Shown here: positions 54,982 to 64,000 of the stretch, in pieces
Numbering within the stretch: the first letter of the stretch is position 1
Layout: the number at the start of each line of letters is the position of its first letter
Assembly (NCBI GenBank): GCA_036250225.1
Contig: JAPZLL010000011.1
Span: forward strand, 806,001 to 870,000
Direction of reading: 5' to 3'
DNA: 64,000 nt
Source: Cercophora sp. LCS_1
Lineage: Eukaryota > Ascomycota > Sordariomycetes > Sordariales > Lasiosphaeriaceae
Program-made: the position numbers and the translations under genes
The notes under the pieces: generated by a model
Databases searched by the model: none
What the model was told of the DNA's origin: nothing
What the model saw: the letters and a program-made list of their open reading frames with translations, nothing else

Positions 54982-56838
54982 TCAAAAACCCCTCCCACAC
55001 CCCAACACCCTATCCAACCCAACATATTCACACTTCTCTCTCAAATCCGCCAACCTCTTCCCCGCCGTCCCCGAAACCCTCACCCCATCTGCCACCTCCC
55101 CCTTATCACCCCAGAAAATCCTCTCCTCCCAAACATCCACCAGGCCTCCAACAATCCCAACATGCCCGTACGCAACCGGCAACATACCCCTCTCTCTCTT
55201 CCTCACCAACCACTCCACAAAGGCGCCCAACACCACAAACAACCCCGTCATCGTCACCAGCGGAAACAAGGCCATAAACACACTCGTATTGCACGAAACC
55301 GCATGCCCAAACAGCCACGGCACCACACATTTATACGCAAACATGACCCAGCAAAACCAACACCGCATGCTCTCCACCAAAACACTCGCATCCGGTCCCG
55401 CACCAACCGTCTGCGTCCGCCGCCAAATCGCCTCATCCCTTACAAGCTGCACAACGCTCTCGGCGAGCTGGAGCGCCACAACGAAAACGCTAAAAAGGGC
55501 GCACTGGATGAGGAGTCCAACCCACTCCCGCCGCCAGGTGAAGGGGTCCGAGTAGAGGACGGATACCTCGCCGAAACCTTGCCATGATGAGAGGAAGTCC
55601 ACTCGTCCGGAGCGGGATTCGACGTAGGCCCAGTTTGCTGTGCCGCGTTTGGCGCCGACGGCTGCGATGATGGTCATCCAGAGGGCTAGGAGGGATGTGA
55701 TTGCCCAGAGGTGGTTGGCTAGTTTACGGGAGAGCGGGAGGACGTCTTTGAGGGCTGGTTGGATTGGTTTGGGGAGGGTGGTGGAGAGGGTTGGGGAGAA
55801 GGGGAGGTGGAATGCTGTTGTTGTTGTTGTTGCTGTTGCTGTTGGGGACTGCAGCATCCACGTCCCCGTCCCCGTCCCCGTCCCGGAACGGGAGGAGGCG
55901 AGTTTGCGTGAGGATGATGGCGATGACGGCGGGGAGAGGATGTGGCATGCGCGTGCTGTGGCGAGGGGGTTGGAGTTCCAGGTGCCGATGTGGCGGGCTG
56001 AGGTGAAACACCAGGTTGAGATGGTGCACTGGAGGAGGAGACCGATGCCGAGACCGACGAGGCCCCATGCGTTGAAGTCGATGCCGTGAGCGGACGGTGT
56101 GACGGGGACGATGGAGAGCTGTTCGTCTTGGACGGTGATGGTGCCGAGGATGGTGACAGGGAAAGTTATCAGCGTGGTGCTCCCGTAGGCGAGGATTAGG
56201 CCGAGGGCCGAGATGATGTTGGCGGGCCATTTGTTGGGGCCGACGAGCTTGGTGCTGGTGAAGAGACGGAGGTTGCTGTTGTGTCGGAGGCGGCCCTCGC
56301 GCCACAGGGACCAGCGGAGGGTGGTGGAGTGGATCGAGCTGAGGGTGCTGAGGACCAAGGTGAGGGTGATTTGTAAGAGGAGCGGGATGACGACCATGCC
56401 GGACTGCGAGACGGGATACACGCGGTGGTCGGCGACGTAGGGCTGCGGCTCGGGAAGGTTCATAAAAGTAAAGACAACGTTGCCGATGAAGGCGGCCTTG
56501 TCGAGGAGAAAGTGCGGCACCTCGACCGGACCCGAGGCGACAATGTAGCTGCCGACTGCTGTTGTGGCAACGGCGGCACCCCACCCCAGAATCAGGCCGA
56601 TAATGCAGAGGTTTCGAGTCCAGAGATCGCGGTTCAGGACAAGAGGGGTCGCATTCAACGGCGTGGTTGTCTGTGCCTCACTGGGACGCCGACTTGAGTG
56701 GCTTCCGAGCATCCAAGGCTCGGATCCTCCCGTCGTTGTCGTCACCGTTGCCGTAGGAGACGTGCAATGGGCGGCATACTGACCCGGGCCGGCCCAGGGC
56801 CCGCTGAGAGTGGACGGTCTCCAGACTGTTGACGACAT
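54982..56838 (-). CDS. fungal multi-pass membrane protein, unknown function
   Basis: A single exon of 618 aa. After a Ser/Thr-rich N-terminal tail there are about eight to nine hydrophobic helices. These include LCIIGLILGWGAAVATTAVGS near residue 77, MVVIPLLLQITLTLVLSTL, IISALGLILAYGSTTLI, LVGLGIGLLLQCTI, LWAITSLLALWMTIIAAVG, LLIQCALFSVFVVALQLAES and LVTMTGLFVVLGAFVEWLV. A conserved-looking stretch, HSTTLRWSLWREGRLR...SNLRLFTSTK, lies between helices 3 and 4. A cytosolic-looking insert carries a GTGTGTGT stretch encoded by a six-base repeat at 55861-55885. This resembles large families of fungal-only membrane proteins of unknown role. The start at 56838 is the first ATG. Confidence 0.75.
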   Translation of the reverse strand: MSSTVWRPSTLSGPWAGPGQYAAHCTSPTATVTTTTGGSEPWMLGSHSSRRPSEAQTTTPLNATPLVLNRDLWTRNLCIIGLILGWGAAVATTAVGSYIVASGPVEVPHFLLDKAAFIGNVVFTFMNLPEPQPYVADHRVYPVSQSGMVVIPLLLQITLTLVLSTLSSIHSTTLRWSLWREGRLRHNSNLRLFTSTKLVGPNKWPANIISALGLILAYGSTTLITFPVTILGTITVQDEQLSIVPVTPSAHGIDFNAWGLVGLGIGLLLQCTISTWCFTSARHIGTWNSNPLATARACHILSPPSSPSSSRKLASSRSGTGTGTGTWMLQSPTATATTTTTAFHLPFSPTLSTTLPKPIQPALKDVLPLSRKLANHLWAITSLLALWMTIIAAVGAKRGTANWAYVESRSGRVDFLSSWQGFGEVSVLYSDPFTWRREWVGLLIQCALFSVFVVALQLAESVVQLVRDEAIWRRTQTVGAGPDASVLVESMRCWFCWVMFAYKCVVPWLFGHAVSCNTSVFMALFPLVTMTGLFVVLGAFVEWLVRKRERGMLPVAYGHVGIVGGLVDVWEERIFWGDKGEVADGVRVSGTAGKRLADLREKCEYVGLDRVLGCGRGF

Positions 56839-57673
56839 TCCGGCCTGCGACGGGTGTGTTCATTCCCGAACGAGAGCAACGCCAATAAGCCAACGGGAAG
56901 CCGAAGTTGACTCAGGGGGAGCACTGCAATCTACGAGCTCATTTCATGGGGGCAACACCAGGTATATGCTGGACTGCCATAACGCGGAGAGACTCATTGT
57001 CCCGAACCAGGCTTCGGAAGAGGGACAGCATTATCGGGCTGAGTGATGCACGATGCAGGGACGAAAGCAACGTCGGTTTTTTTTTTTTTTTCATGTGAGA
57101 AGTGACCCAGTGTGGTGGACGGGATCCCGCCATTGGGCATCGGCAGGGAGGCCAATCGGTGGGCGCAGCATTGTTCTTGGCCCATCTGATAGGATCATCC
57201 CTTCGGGACACCCGTTTTGGAGGCGAATGAGTAGGGCTGAACTGTTGCAAGCACCGATTGGCCGTCTCCCGCATTCATATACCGGCGCCAATTACGCATT
57301 TGAGAGGGGCGCAGCGCATCACTGTGCACCACTTCAGATGCGAGATGCACCTCCACACCGGGTGGGACTGCTGCAAGCCACATCCCCGGCGAGCTGCAAA
57401 TGGGATTGCTCTAACTGCCACGCTCCGTTGAAGCGTTCAACGCGGCTGAGGAGGGAGCACTGCTGTCTTGCTGACATGTGCTTGCTGTCTGTCCGTCTCC
57501 TTTTAGAACCGGGAAAAACTCAGGGGGCCCAGACCAGAGAATGGCTGCCACGAATCACGCCCTTATTAAAACCGTCGTGTCCTGCTGCACCTTTCTCTGA
57601 CTGGCTGCCTGTATGCAACATAACTCGTTCTCATTCGCCTTATCAACACGTCAGTCAATCTCGAGCGGGGATC
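56839..57673. other. divergent spacer, poly-T run
   Basis: About 830 bases upstream of both the membrane protein and the Cys-rich secreted protein. A run of 15 T lies at 57077-57091. No gene is supported. Confidence 0.45.
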
Positions 57674-58538
57674 ATGTTCATTGGACATTACCTTGGCGTC
57701 CTGCTCGTCGCGGCGACTTCCGCCCTTGCACTTGCATCTGCATCGGGCCCGTCGCTGTGCATCCAGGGCTGCTGCGACAGGTCACTGAAGCTGTCATCGT
57801 CGACGCTTTCGCTCGCTTCGGACGCGGAGCCATACAACCTTGACCTTGACCTCCCGGCTTCGGAAATCCCATGCTGCAGCAAATGTTCTGACTACCAAGG
57901 CGGCGAGCCAAAAAAGACGGCAACGGCCTTCAAGGTGCAAAAGGAGGAGGAAGAAGAAGCTCAGGCGTGCGTTCACCCCGTTTCATTTGCCTCAATGACA
58001 ACGTAATTACGTAGAGCTGCTGACACCAGACGGGGAACAGTGAGTTCACCGCCGACTTTGATGAGCCACTCGCCGCCATCCAACCCAACATCTCGTCAAC
58101 ACTCCCTGGTGGCAATCGTCTCCAGCGGGTCATCTGGTGCCCCTGGGGCTGTCCCTGCTGCGGTGGCTGCCGACCCCTTCCCGGGTGCCCCGACTTTGCA
58201 ACCTTTGGTGCGCTCAGAGCAACCCTCGGCTGTGACTCGCTGCCCCTCGACACGCCGCTGTGCCCTGTTGGAAAATGCCGATCTGACTGTTTGTGCAGGG
58301 AGTTTGTCTTGAGGGAGCTGAGGGTTATGTTGCTGAATGAGGCTAGGGTTGATGAGGAGTAAGTACCCCCTTCCCTCTCTTTCTTCTCTTTTCCTTTTTC
58401 CTTTTTCCTTTTTTTTTTTTTTAAAAAAAAAAAAAACAAAAAAAACAGGGTCACATGCTGAACAATTGTCGCAGGGTCAAGTGGGATGCTGATGCTGATG
58501 GTGGGGGTTTTCGTCGGCCTGTGAGGGGGGATTTATAG
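57674..58538 (+). CDS. Cys-rich secreted protein, unknown family
   Basis: Proposed exons 57674-57966, 58041-58358 and 58475-58538 give 224 aa. Exon 1 starts with a signal peptide (MFIGHYLGVLLVAATSALALASA) and carries six Cys, including two CC pairs. Exon 2 is dense in Cys (IWCPWGCPCCGGCRPLPGC, then CDS, CP, KC, DC and LC), about eleven in a hundred residues. If intron 2 is not removed the frame ends at 58362 and the protein is 204 aa. Its GTAAGT donor and a GTCGCAG acceptor favour the three-exon form, which ends GGGFRRPVRGDL. Intron 2 contains a T14A14 palindrome. No family was recognised. A small Cys-rich exported protein is a classic effector-like or cell-surface profile. It sits between two multi-pass membrane protein genes. 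Confidence 0.6.
58409..58436. repeat. T14A14 perfect palindrome
   Basis: Fourteen T followed directly by fourteen A, then CAAAAAAAACAG. It lies inside the proposed second intron of the Cys-rich gene. Confidence 0.85.
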
Positions 58539-59373
58539 GACATGTGGGGTGAGATCAAATGCAGCTGGCTGCTTGTTCTAATGGGGGTTTGGGTTGGAAA
58601 ATGGTAATTGGTGGTTTGACTTTGGGTGTATTTTGATTCAGCTTTGGGTTGTACGAGTGTTCCAAACGGCACGAGGTTGATGGGATTCATTGCTTCACTA
58701 CGCATCAACTACCTGGGTATTCTTTCTGGTAATGTACGTGCATAGCTGATATGATGCATGCAAATTTGTGAAGTTGTTAGTCAGTACCCAACTGAGCTGG
58801 GGCTTGATCTGAAGTTGGTTTCAGGACCGGAGAAGAGATGTGTGGGACTTGTCAGGGTTGGTGAGAATATTGGGAGGGGAATGAACCAAGTCCTTTTACA
58901 CCCTACAAAATAAACATATACACACCAATGAGATACACCTTCTGCGAAATTACCTATAATGCACTACCGGTAGTTGTTTCTCAGGCTCATTTGTCAGCCG
59001 TCTTGCAATAAGCTCCTGCTCCGGAGCTGAATCCCCCCGAATCTTATTTCCGACGTCATCCCCCCGCCATCAGGCTTCGGTTTTGGTTTGCTGCCTGGCG
59101 ATCGCCCCCAATTCCCAGCTCGGACTCTTCTGAAATTACCACACGCCACAGTTCCAGGTTGCAGCCAGCCCTGCTCAGCCAAAAAAAAAAAAAAAAAAAA
59201 AATCAATGTCGGACAAGGGTCATTGCATCCGCGAATCCTAGTGGCTGCATGGATGCACGGATCTTGTTCCAGGATTCACCATCGCGCGTGGGCGACACGA
59301 AACATAAAAACTTGTTGGTTCCCCATCACTGCCTAAAACCAAATCGCAAACAAACAACAACAACCATGCCAAA
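58539..59373. other. intergenic with a 22-base A run
   Basis: About 830 bases. A run of 22 A lies at 59181-59202, about 170 bases before the next gene's ATG, and could act as a nucleosome-free promoter tract. No gene is supported. Confidence 0.5.
59181..59202. repeat. homopolymer run of 22 A
   Basis: The longest simple run in the window, upstream of the membrane-protein gene at 59374. Confidence 0.85.
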
Positions 59374-61248
59374 ATGTCGCACCTCCCCCCCCTCTCCCTC
59401 ATCATAGCCACCGACCCACCGCCCAACTTCAACTGGTTCAAAGAATTCGACTACGGCTGGTTCGACACCCCTGGGAACATAGGCAATCTGTCGTCGATTC
59501 CCTTTTTCGAAACCATTCCCGAACAACTCAATGGCATCCTCAATCATACGAGCACTCATTACGGCCAGCAGCAGCAGCAACAACAACAACAACAGCCGCT
59601 GCGTCTTGGTTTTGCGCCAAGGGATTGCGAGACGGTGTCTGGAGAGCGAAACTGCACCGAGGCGTGTTTGGATCCGGCGTCGTTGTTCACGCCGACAAAT
59701 CTGAGGGTCTGCACGGCGCTTGCGGGCGCGGCGCTGTTGGTGCAGAATGGGACGTATCGCGTTGAGGATGAGGGGTCGGATGAGGTGATGATGGCTTGGG
59801 GCGTTCCGGAGTTGGGGCGACTTGATGCTACACAGCTGTTTGGGCGGGTTGGGGAGTGCATTGCGCAGTCGTGTGATGTGGGGAGGTTGGGTGGGTGTAG
59901 CGAGGAGGTGCAGGGTTTGGGAGCGGTGGGGATAGATGCGGGGAGTTTGGCGGTCTTCTCGGAGAGGTTAGGGCGTTATTGCGATAGAGTGGTGTTGGAG
60001 ATTAATTCGGATATTGCTGGGCCTGGGGTAGGTTTCTCTTCTTTTTAGTGACGAGACGGGTTGCTGACGTGCCTAGGTTCTGCTGTCATATTTTCTCCTG
60101 ACGAGTCTCGTGCTCCTCTTTTGGCTGATTCTCAAGATTTCGAGATCATGGGTCCGTCGACTCGGCATCCCATTCGGATGGCTCAGTCGCCAGGACAAGG
60201 ACGAGTTTCGGGACAACTTGGCAGCGGTTCAGAACCGCCTGACGAGCTCAAGGCTCGGTACCGCCATCACGTCGTCGCTTGTCGAGTTTCAGGAGGTGCA
60301 GATCTACTTTATCATCTCGGCCCAGGTCGCCACGATTATCGCCTACAATCCCAGCATGAGCAACGTGCTGGGCGCCAACAACAATTCCTTCTCGGCCGTG
60401 ATTCTCAACTCGGGGCTGGCGGCGTTTCTCAACATTTCGAGCATGGGCTGCGTCTTTCTGGCCCAGTGCTCGCTTCACAAGGCGGGCATGCGCTGGTGGT
60501 ACATCTTCACCATCTTGACCATCAGCTTCGCCCTTGCGCTGACCATGTTTGCTCTTCGAAACCGTCTCATGCCCCCCGTCGAAACGTTGTGGGAGCAGTT
60601 CAAGGAAGATGGCCCGCTACCCCTCTGCGGCGGCAATCCGAGTCCCATGACGTACTGCGGGCAGTCTTTGGAAACCAGCTACCTCGATAACGCCCTCTCT
60701 GGGTTTCTGATTTCCGCACTGGGAGGTCTGACGTGGCTTGGCCTGTTTTTTGATCAACTCGTTTGTTCGATCCGGACACGAAACCCGCCACTACGATACC
60801 GTCTGAGACGGATCCTAGACCGGTATGATCATATTTTACAGAGAAAGAGCAGGTTCTGGAGCGGCTTGGCTGCCACGTATTGGTTCATCATTGAGCTGCT
60901 TCTCTTTGGGGTCGTCACCTACCACTACAGCCAGCTTGTTCTCATTCTCGAAAACGTGTCGATTAGCGATGTTTCCAAGTGGGGATTTGGACAGCTCATT
61001 GCTGTTATGGTGTGGGCGCCGACGATTGTCAAGTGCATCTACTTTAACATTTGTAAGTTTATGCCCCTCCGTTTGTATGGATTGAAGATCTCTGCTGATG
61101 TTTGGATGTCACGAAAGTCGGAGTCAAAGGCGGCTTTGAGGAACGGATACCAAAGGAGTTCCAGATTATTCGAGACGGCGAGGCAGAGGACCCGGAACCT
61201 CAGAAGTCGGATAAGGGGTTGCAGCAGCAGTTGACGAAAGAGACGTGA
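59374..61248 (+). CDS. fungal multi-pass membrane protein with polyGln N-terminal ectodomain
   Basis: Exons 59374-60027, 60077-61052 and 61118-61248 give 586 aa. The first 215 residues are soluble, with a Gln10 run (CAG/CAA), several Asn-X-Ser/Thr sites and six or more Cys (RDCETVSGERNCTEACLD, RVCTAL, GECIAQSC, GRYCDRVV). They are therefore likely lumenal or extracellular. Exon 2 begins with a helix created by the splice (GPG|VLLSYFLLTSLVLLFWLIL). Helices follow in VQIYFIISAQVATIIAY, LAAFLNISSMGCVFLAQC, WYIFTILTISFALALTMF, LISALGGLTWLGLFFDQ, YWFIIELLLFGVVTYHY and IAVMVWAPTIVKCIYFNI. A short charged tail ends the chain. No function is known to me. A competing upstream ATG at 59366 overlaps the start. 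Confidence 0.82.
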
Positions 61249-61531
61249 TAAGCGGGGATCCTATCGACTATGTTTAGTGATGGCAAAAAGGTGTTGGATA
61301 CCATATTCGGAGACATGACTGACACGGCCGCAACATGAAAGCACAGAACGAAAGAGAGGATAACTGGAAGAGGCGCAAATGGCCAATACAAAATGCGTCC
61401 ACATCGCCATTATCACCCAGATACTTGAAACAATCGTAATCACGGCATCAAGAAAGATACCACATTAATCAGATTCGTCTCTCATCTACAACACTCTAAT
61501 CCCAGCACCCCCACATGATCAGAACCACCCC

Positions 61532-62338
61532 TTACTCGGAATAAGCCCACTCGGGCCAAGTCTCCCCCTTCTCGGTCCAGTAGCACTTGCAAGCATTGAC
61601 ACCACTAGGCCACGCCAACTCGGCCGGCCTCTTCTCGCACGCCGCGAACACGCAATCCGCCGTATCCTATCCCAGCCCGACAAGGTTGTCGCACTGGCAC
61701 TTGATATCCGGCGTGTCGGCGCAGCCACACGCAGGCAGAAACTCGTCAAAGCACGAACGGGCGCACTCTGGGATCATGGCAGGGCCCTTGACGTCGCAGC
61801 CGGCCGCCTCGGCCGTCTCGGTGATACCCACGCCGGGCGGACGCACGGTGCGCGTCGGCACCTCGACGCTGAGGAGGTTGCAGGCCGAGGAGCAGCCCTC
61901 CTGCTCGGAGCAGCCCGAGGCGTAGTCGGGGATTGGCTTGGCGGTCACCCCGCAGGCTGCTGCTGCGGTGGTGGTTGCGATGTCGGTGGTGGTGCGGACG
62001 GCGATGGTGGGCTCGATGCCGGTGCACCAGATTGCGTCGGTCGGTGTGGGTGCTTGACAAGAATGTTAGAATGGCAATGTGGAAGAAGCAAAGAGAGAAG
62101 GGACAACATACCGGGCAGCCGCCGTCACGGTCACCTGGAGGAAGGACTGGCAGTCGGCGGTGCGGGTCCCGGCCGCCTCGAGGCTCTTGATGCTGCCGAG
62201 GACTTGCATGTTGCACACGTTGGGCTTGTGGGTGGGCTTGGGGGCCTGAGGGCCCTTACCTTTGTTGCCGTTGTTACCGTTGTTGGGGACGGCCGACGCG
62301 AGACCCGACGCCTGGAGAGACCCCGATCCGGTGCCCAT
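61532..62338 (-). pseudogene. CFEM-like secreted Cys-rich gene, apparently disrupted
   Basis: Two coding stretches are clear. Exon A, about 62338-62112, encodes VCNMQVLGSIKSLEAAG and TADCQSFLQVTVT, a pattern common in fungal wall proteins. Exon B, 62052-61667, encodes Ser/Thr/Ala-rich sequence and then IPECARSCFDEFLPACGCADTPDIKCQCDNL, six of the eight CFEM cysteines. The frame then meets TAG at 61669-61667 and continues open for 44 more codons with DTADCVFAACEK, the missing two cysteines, to a stop at 61532. The intron between A and B (GTATGT at 62111, CAAG at 62053) does not join the frames: one base is left over. A TCGG repeat at 62037-62044 could explain it. The 5' end and signal peptide were not found. 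CFEM proteins are typically exported and bind heme or the cell wall. Confidence 0.55.
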
Positions 62339-62922
62339 CAGCTCCTGGTGGTCGGGACGAGTGATCCTGGATGCCAGTGGGACCTTGTCATGGTGGGTGT
62401 CCGCGCTGTCAGCACGCTTGGACGTGTCCTTGCCTTGGATTCGGCAGTTGGTTTGTTGCTCAGGATGAGGAGAGGACGTGATGTTTCTTGGTGGTCTTCG
62501 AAGCTTGGAGTAACTGTGCTTGGGTTGTTGTCGTGGCCATCGTGAGCGTTCACCAACCAAAGCCAGACGACCTCCCTCACATGTCATTGTGAGCTCGTCA
62601 AGATCTTCACTAAGACTCCCGGAGCTAAATCGGGACAGGCCCCGCAGACCGTCAGCCGAGAATACTGCTTCCTTTTTCACCCACGGCTTGGGGACGGAGG
62701 AGGAGACAATGCAGTGTTTTGTTGTCGATTTTCAGGCCTATTATGTGTCTATGCTACTGTAGACCCAGCATATTCTGTCAAAAACAAGTGCTTTGAAAAT
62801 ATGGACAAACAATCTTGCCAACTGAAAGCTCAACTTCCACACTCAAACGAGCGAAACTCAATGGCCTTAATTCACACACCACCTTCGACCTTTATTCAAC
62901 ACACTCCATGATAAAACATTGA

Positions 62923-63288
62923 TTAACAGTCAACCCTAAAAGATCTGTACGACGGCACGCCAGTAAAACACGCGGATGTGCCGGGGGTATACGAGGTGCC
63001 GATACCACCCGGGCACCCCTCGACGACAAAGGCAACAATGGTGCACCTGGCTGACACGGCAGTGACAGCTTGCGCAGCGAACCCGATGTTGATGCATTGG
63101 GAGCTGGTTGTGCCGAAGTAGGTGGACCCGGAACCGAGGCAGCTGTTTGCTCGGAAGGGTGCGAAGGACCACTGGTTGGGGTTAATTTGGCGCTTGGAGA
63201 CGGCCGTGGTTTGGTCGGTAGAGGTGTCGGTTGGGGCGGCGAGGGCGCCGGTTGCGAGGAGGGTGGTGACGAAAAGGGTGGGCTTCAT
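62923..63288 (-). CDS. small secreted 6-Cys protein with Kex2-type propeptide
   Basis: A single exon of 121 aa. A signal peptide (MKPTLFVTTLLATGALAAP) is followed by a short acidic/Thr pro-segment ending VSKR, a Kex2-like dibasic site. The mature part, beginning QINPNQWSFAPFRANSC, has six Cys spread evenly (SC, QC, RC, GC, AC and the final DC). It is rich in Gly, Ser, Thr and Phe, suggesting a compact disulfide-bonded extracellular protein of about 80 residues. No family was recognised. It is close to and on the same strand as the CFEM-like gene. A TATAAG element on the minus strand lies at 63415-63420. Confidence 0.75.
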   Translation of the reverse strand: MKPTLFVTTLLATGALAAPTDTSTDQTTAVSKRQINPNQWSFAPFRANSCLGSGSTYFGTTSSQCINIGFAAQAVTAVSARCTIVAFVVEGCPGGIGTSYTPGTSACFTGVPSYRSFRVDC

Positions 63289-63414
63289 TTTGATGTATGA
63301 TTGAGTGGCTTGAGTGGCTTAAGTTGTGATGGTAGAAGGTGATGTGACGTGGTGGGAGATGCTGATGATTGATGCTGGGTGATGGGATGTCATGGTGAGA
63401 AAGTCGACGAAGTT

Positions 63415-63420
63415 CTTATA
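63415..63420 (-). promoter_or_regulatory. TATA-like element of the 6-Cys secreted gene
   Basis: Read on the minus strand this is TATAAG, about 127 bases before the ATG at 63288. Candidate only. Confidence 0.25.
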
Positions 63421-64000
63421 CTCAACGTCCTGAGCCTCAGGCATCATATAAGGGTATGGAAACTTTGATATTGACTTGTCAATCTGCCTTGCCTCTCTTT
63501 GCCGCCGGTTGCGTGGCTTGGCTTGGTGGTGATTCGGCTCGACAAGTCCATGGAACCAGGATGGTGTTTTAGCGCCTGTGTAACTCACTGATGTCTTATG
63601 AGAGGTTGGTGGCTTATTTTTGTCCCGCAAGTTCATGCTCATGCTCTGCCGCCTGTTGTCAGGATCATGGTGTTGAGGCTTGTTCTGTCACACCGTGGAT
63701 GGGGGAAGCCAGATTCCTTACCCAGTGTCAACCGTGAAGTTCAATAAAAGATAAATGTTAATAATGTCGCTCAATCTATAGTCTTAACAGCGTACAGACC
63801 AAGACGTAATACTTCGTAGGGGAGAATAGTTAACAAAGTCCAAGTAAGGGGCGTAGTTGCTAGCCGGGCGAGATATCTGCCGCTTCAACCTCAGAAGGTG
63901 CGTTGTCTTACCCCAAGATTGATAAGAACGAGGTGTCTCTTCACAGACGCAAACGAGTCATCTCCCCGCAGTTTTTTTGGTCCAGCGTCTCATCGACCGC
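63421..64000. other. right edge, no gene seen
   Basis: AT-richer sequence with no supported frame. It may hold the upstream region of the 6-Cys gene and the edge of a gene outside the window. Confidence 0.45.

Noticed and set aside
55162..55587. 141-aa plus-strand His/Arg/Pro-rich frame
   Set aside because: It is antisense to the multi-pass membrane protein and has extreme composition.
57967..58040. Splicing the Cys-rich gene at the AG at 58029 instead of 58040
   Set aside because: From the GTGCGT donor this acceptor shifts into a Ser/Pro/Ala-rich frame that ends at 58312 and destroys the Cys-dense exon. The AG at 58040 keeps frame and lies at a normal distance from the CTGAC branch site.
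62053..62260. Long intron from the GGTAAGG near 62260 to 62053 in the CFEM-like gene, which would restore frame
   Set aside because: It would remove VCNMQVLGSIKSLEAAG...ADCQSFL, which looks truly coding, and it does not cure the TAG. It remains possible and should be tested with RNA data.
1..64000. CRISPR arrays, rRNA, tRNA, LTR or DNA transposons
   Set aside because: I saw no regularly spaced repeats, no convincing tRNA A/B-box cloverleaf, no long terminal repeats and no transposase or reverse-transcriptase motif. Only simple homopolymers and short in-gene repeats were found.

Overview
The window is nuclear DNA of a filamentous ascomycete, most likely a Sordariomycete and probably of the order Sordariales. 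The reasons are short introns (about 43-116 nt) with GT..CTAAC/CTGAC..AG signals, moderately GC-rich exons, genes on both strands with no operons, and fungal families such as RTC5, JIP5, RCF1, HET and CFEM. No rRNA, tRNA, CRISPR array or intact transposon was recognised. Exon structures were assembled by hand. For every spliced gene except the CFEM-like one, the exon lengths add up to a multiple of three.

Left part (1-32 kb): a secreted subtilisin-type protease; squalene synthase (sterol pathway); a nucleotide-sugar epimerase/reductase resembling the rhamnose pathway; a DnaJ-X co-chaperone; a membrane-anchored TAP-like hydrolase; the ribosome-biogenesis WD40 protein JIP5; a secreted GH18 chitinase; a small membrane-anchored protein; a dehalogenase-like alpha/beta hydrolase; a mercaptopyruvate/thiosulfate sulfurtransferase; the APC/C RING subunit APC11 in four short exons; a conserved unknown protein; a plasma-membrane syntaxin with an unusual lumenal/extracellular tail; a MEMO1-like protein; and a Cys-rich nuclear-looking unknown.

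Middle (32-46.4 kb): a P-loop uridine-kinase-like protein; translesion DNA polymerase kappa with a UBZ finger; an ER FKBP ending in HNEL; a Ser-rich unknown; RTC5 (TLDc domain); a small RPEL-repeat protein; the cytochrome-oxidase/supercomplex factor RCF1; and threonine dehydratase (ILV1). These are mostly conserved housekeeping genes.

Right part (46.4-64 kb) looks accessory. It holds repeat-bearing hypothetical ORFs, a HET-domain (heterokaryon incompatibility) gene, a DUF2235/Tle1-like lipase-fold gene with a 15-nt exon, two large fungal-type multi-pass membrane proteins, a Cys-rich secreted protein between them, a CFEM-like secreted protein that appears broken in two places, and a small 6-Cys secreted protein. 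This stretch also carries several 14-22 nt homopolymer runs. It is the most likely place for lineage-specific, self/non-self or host/microbe interaction functions.
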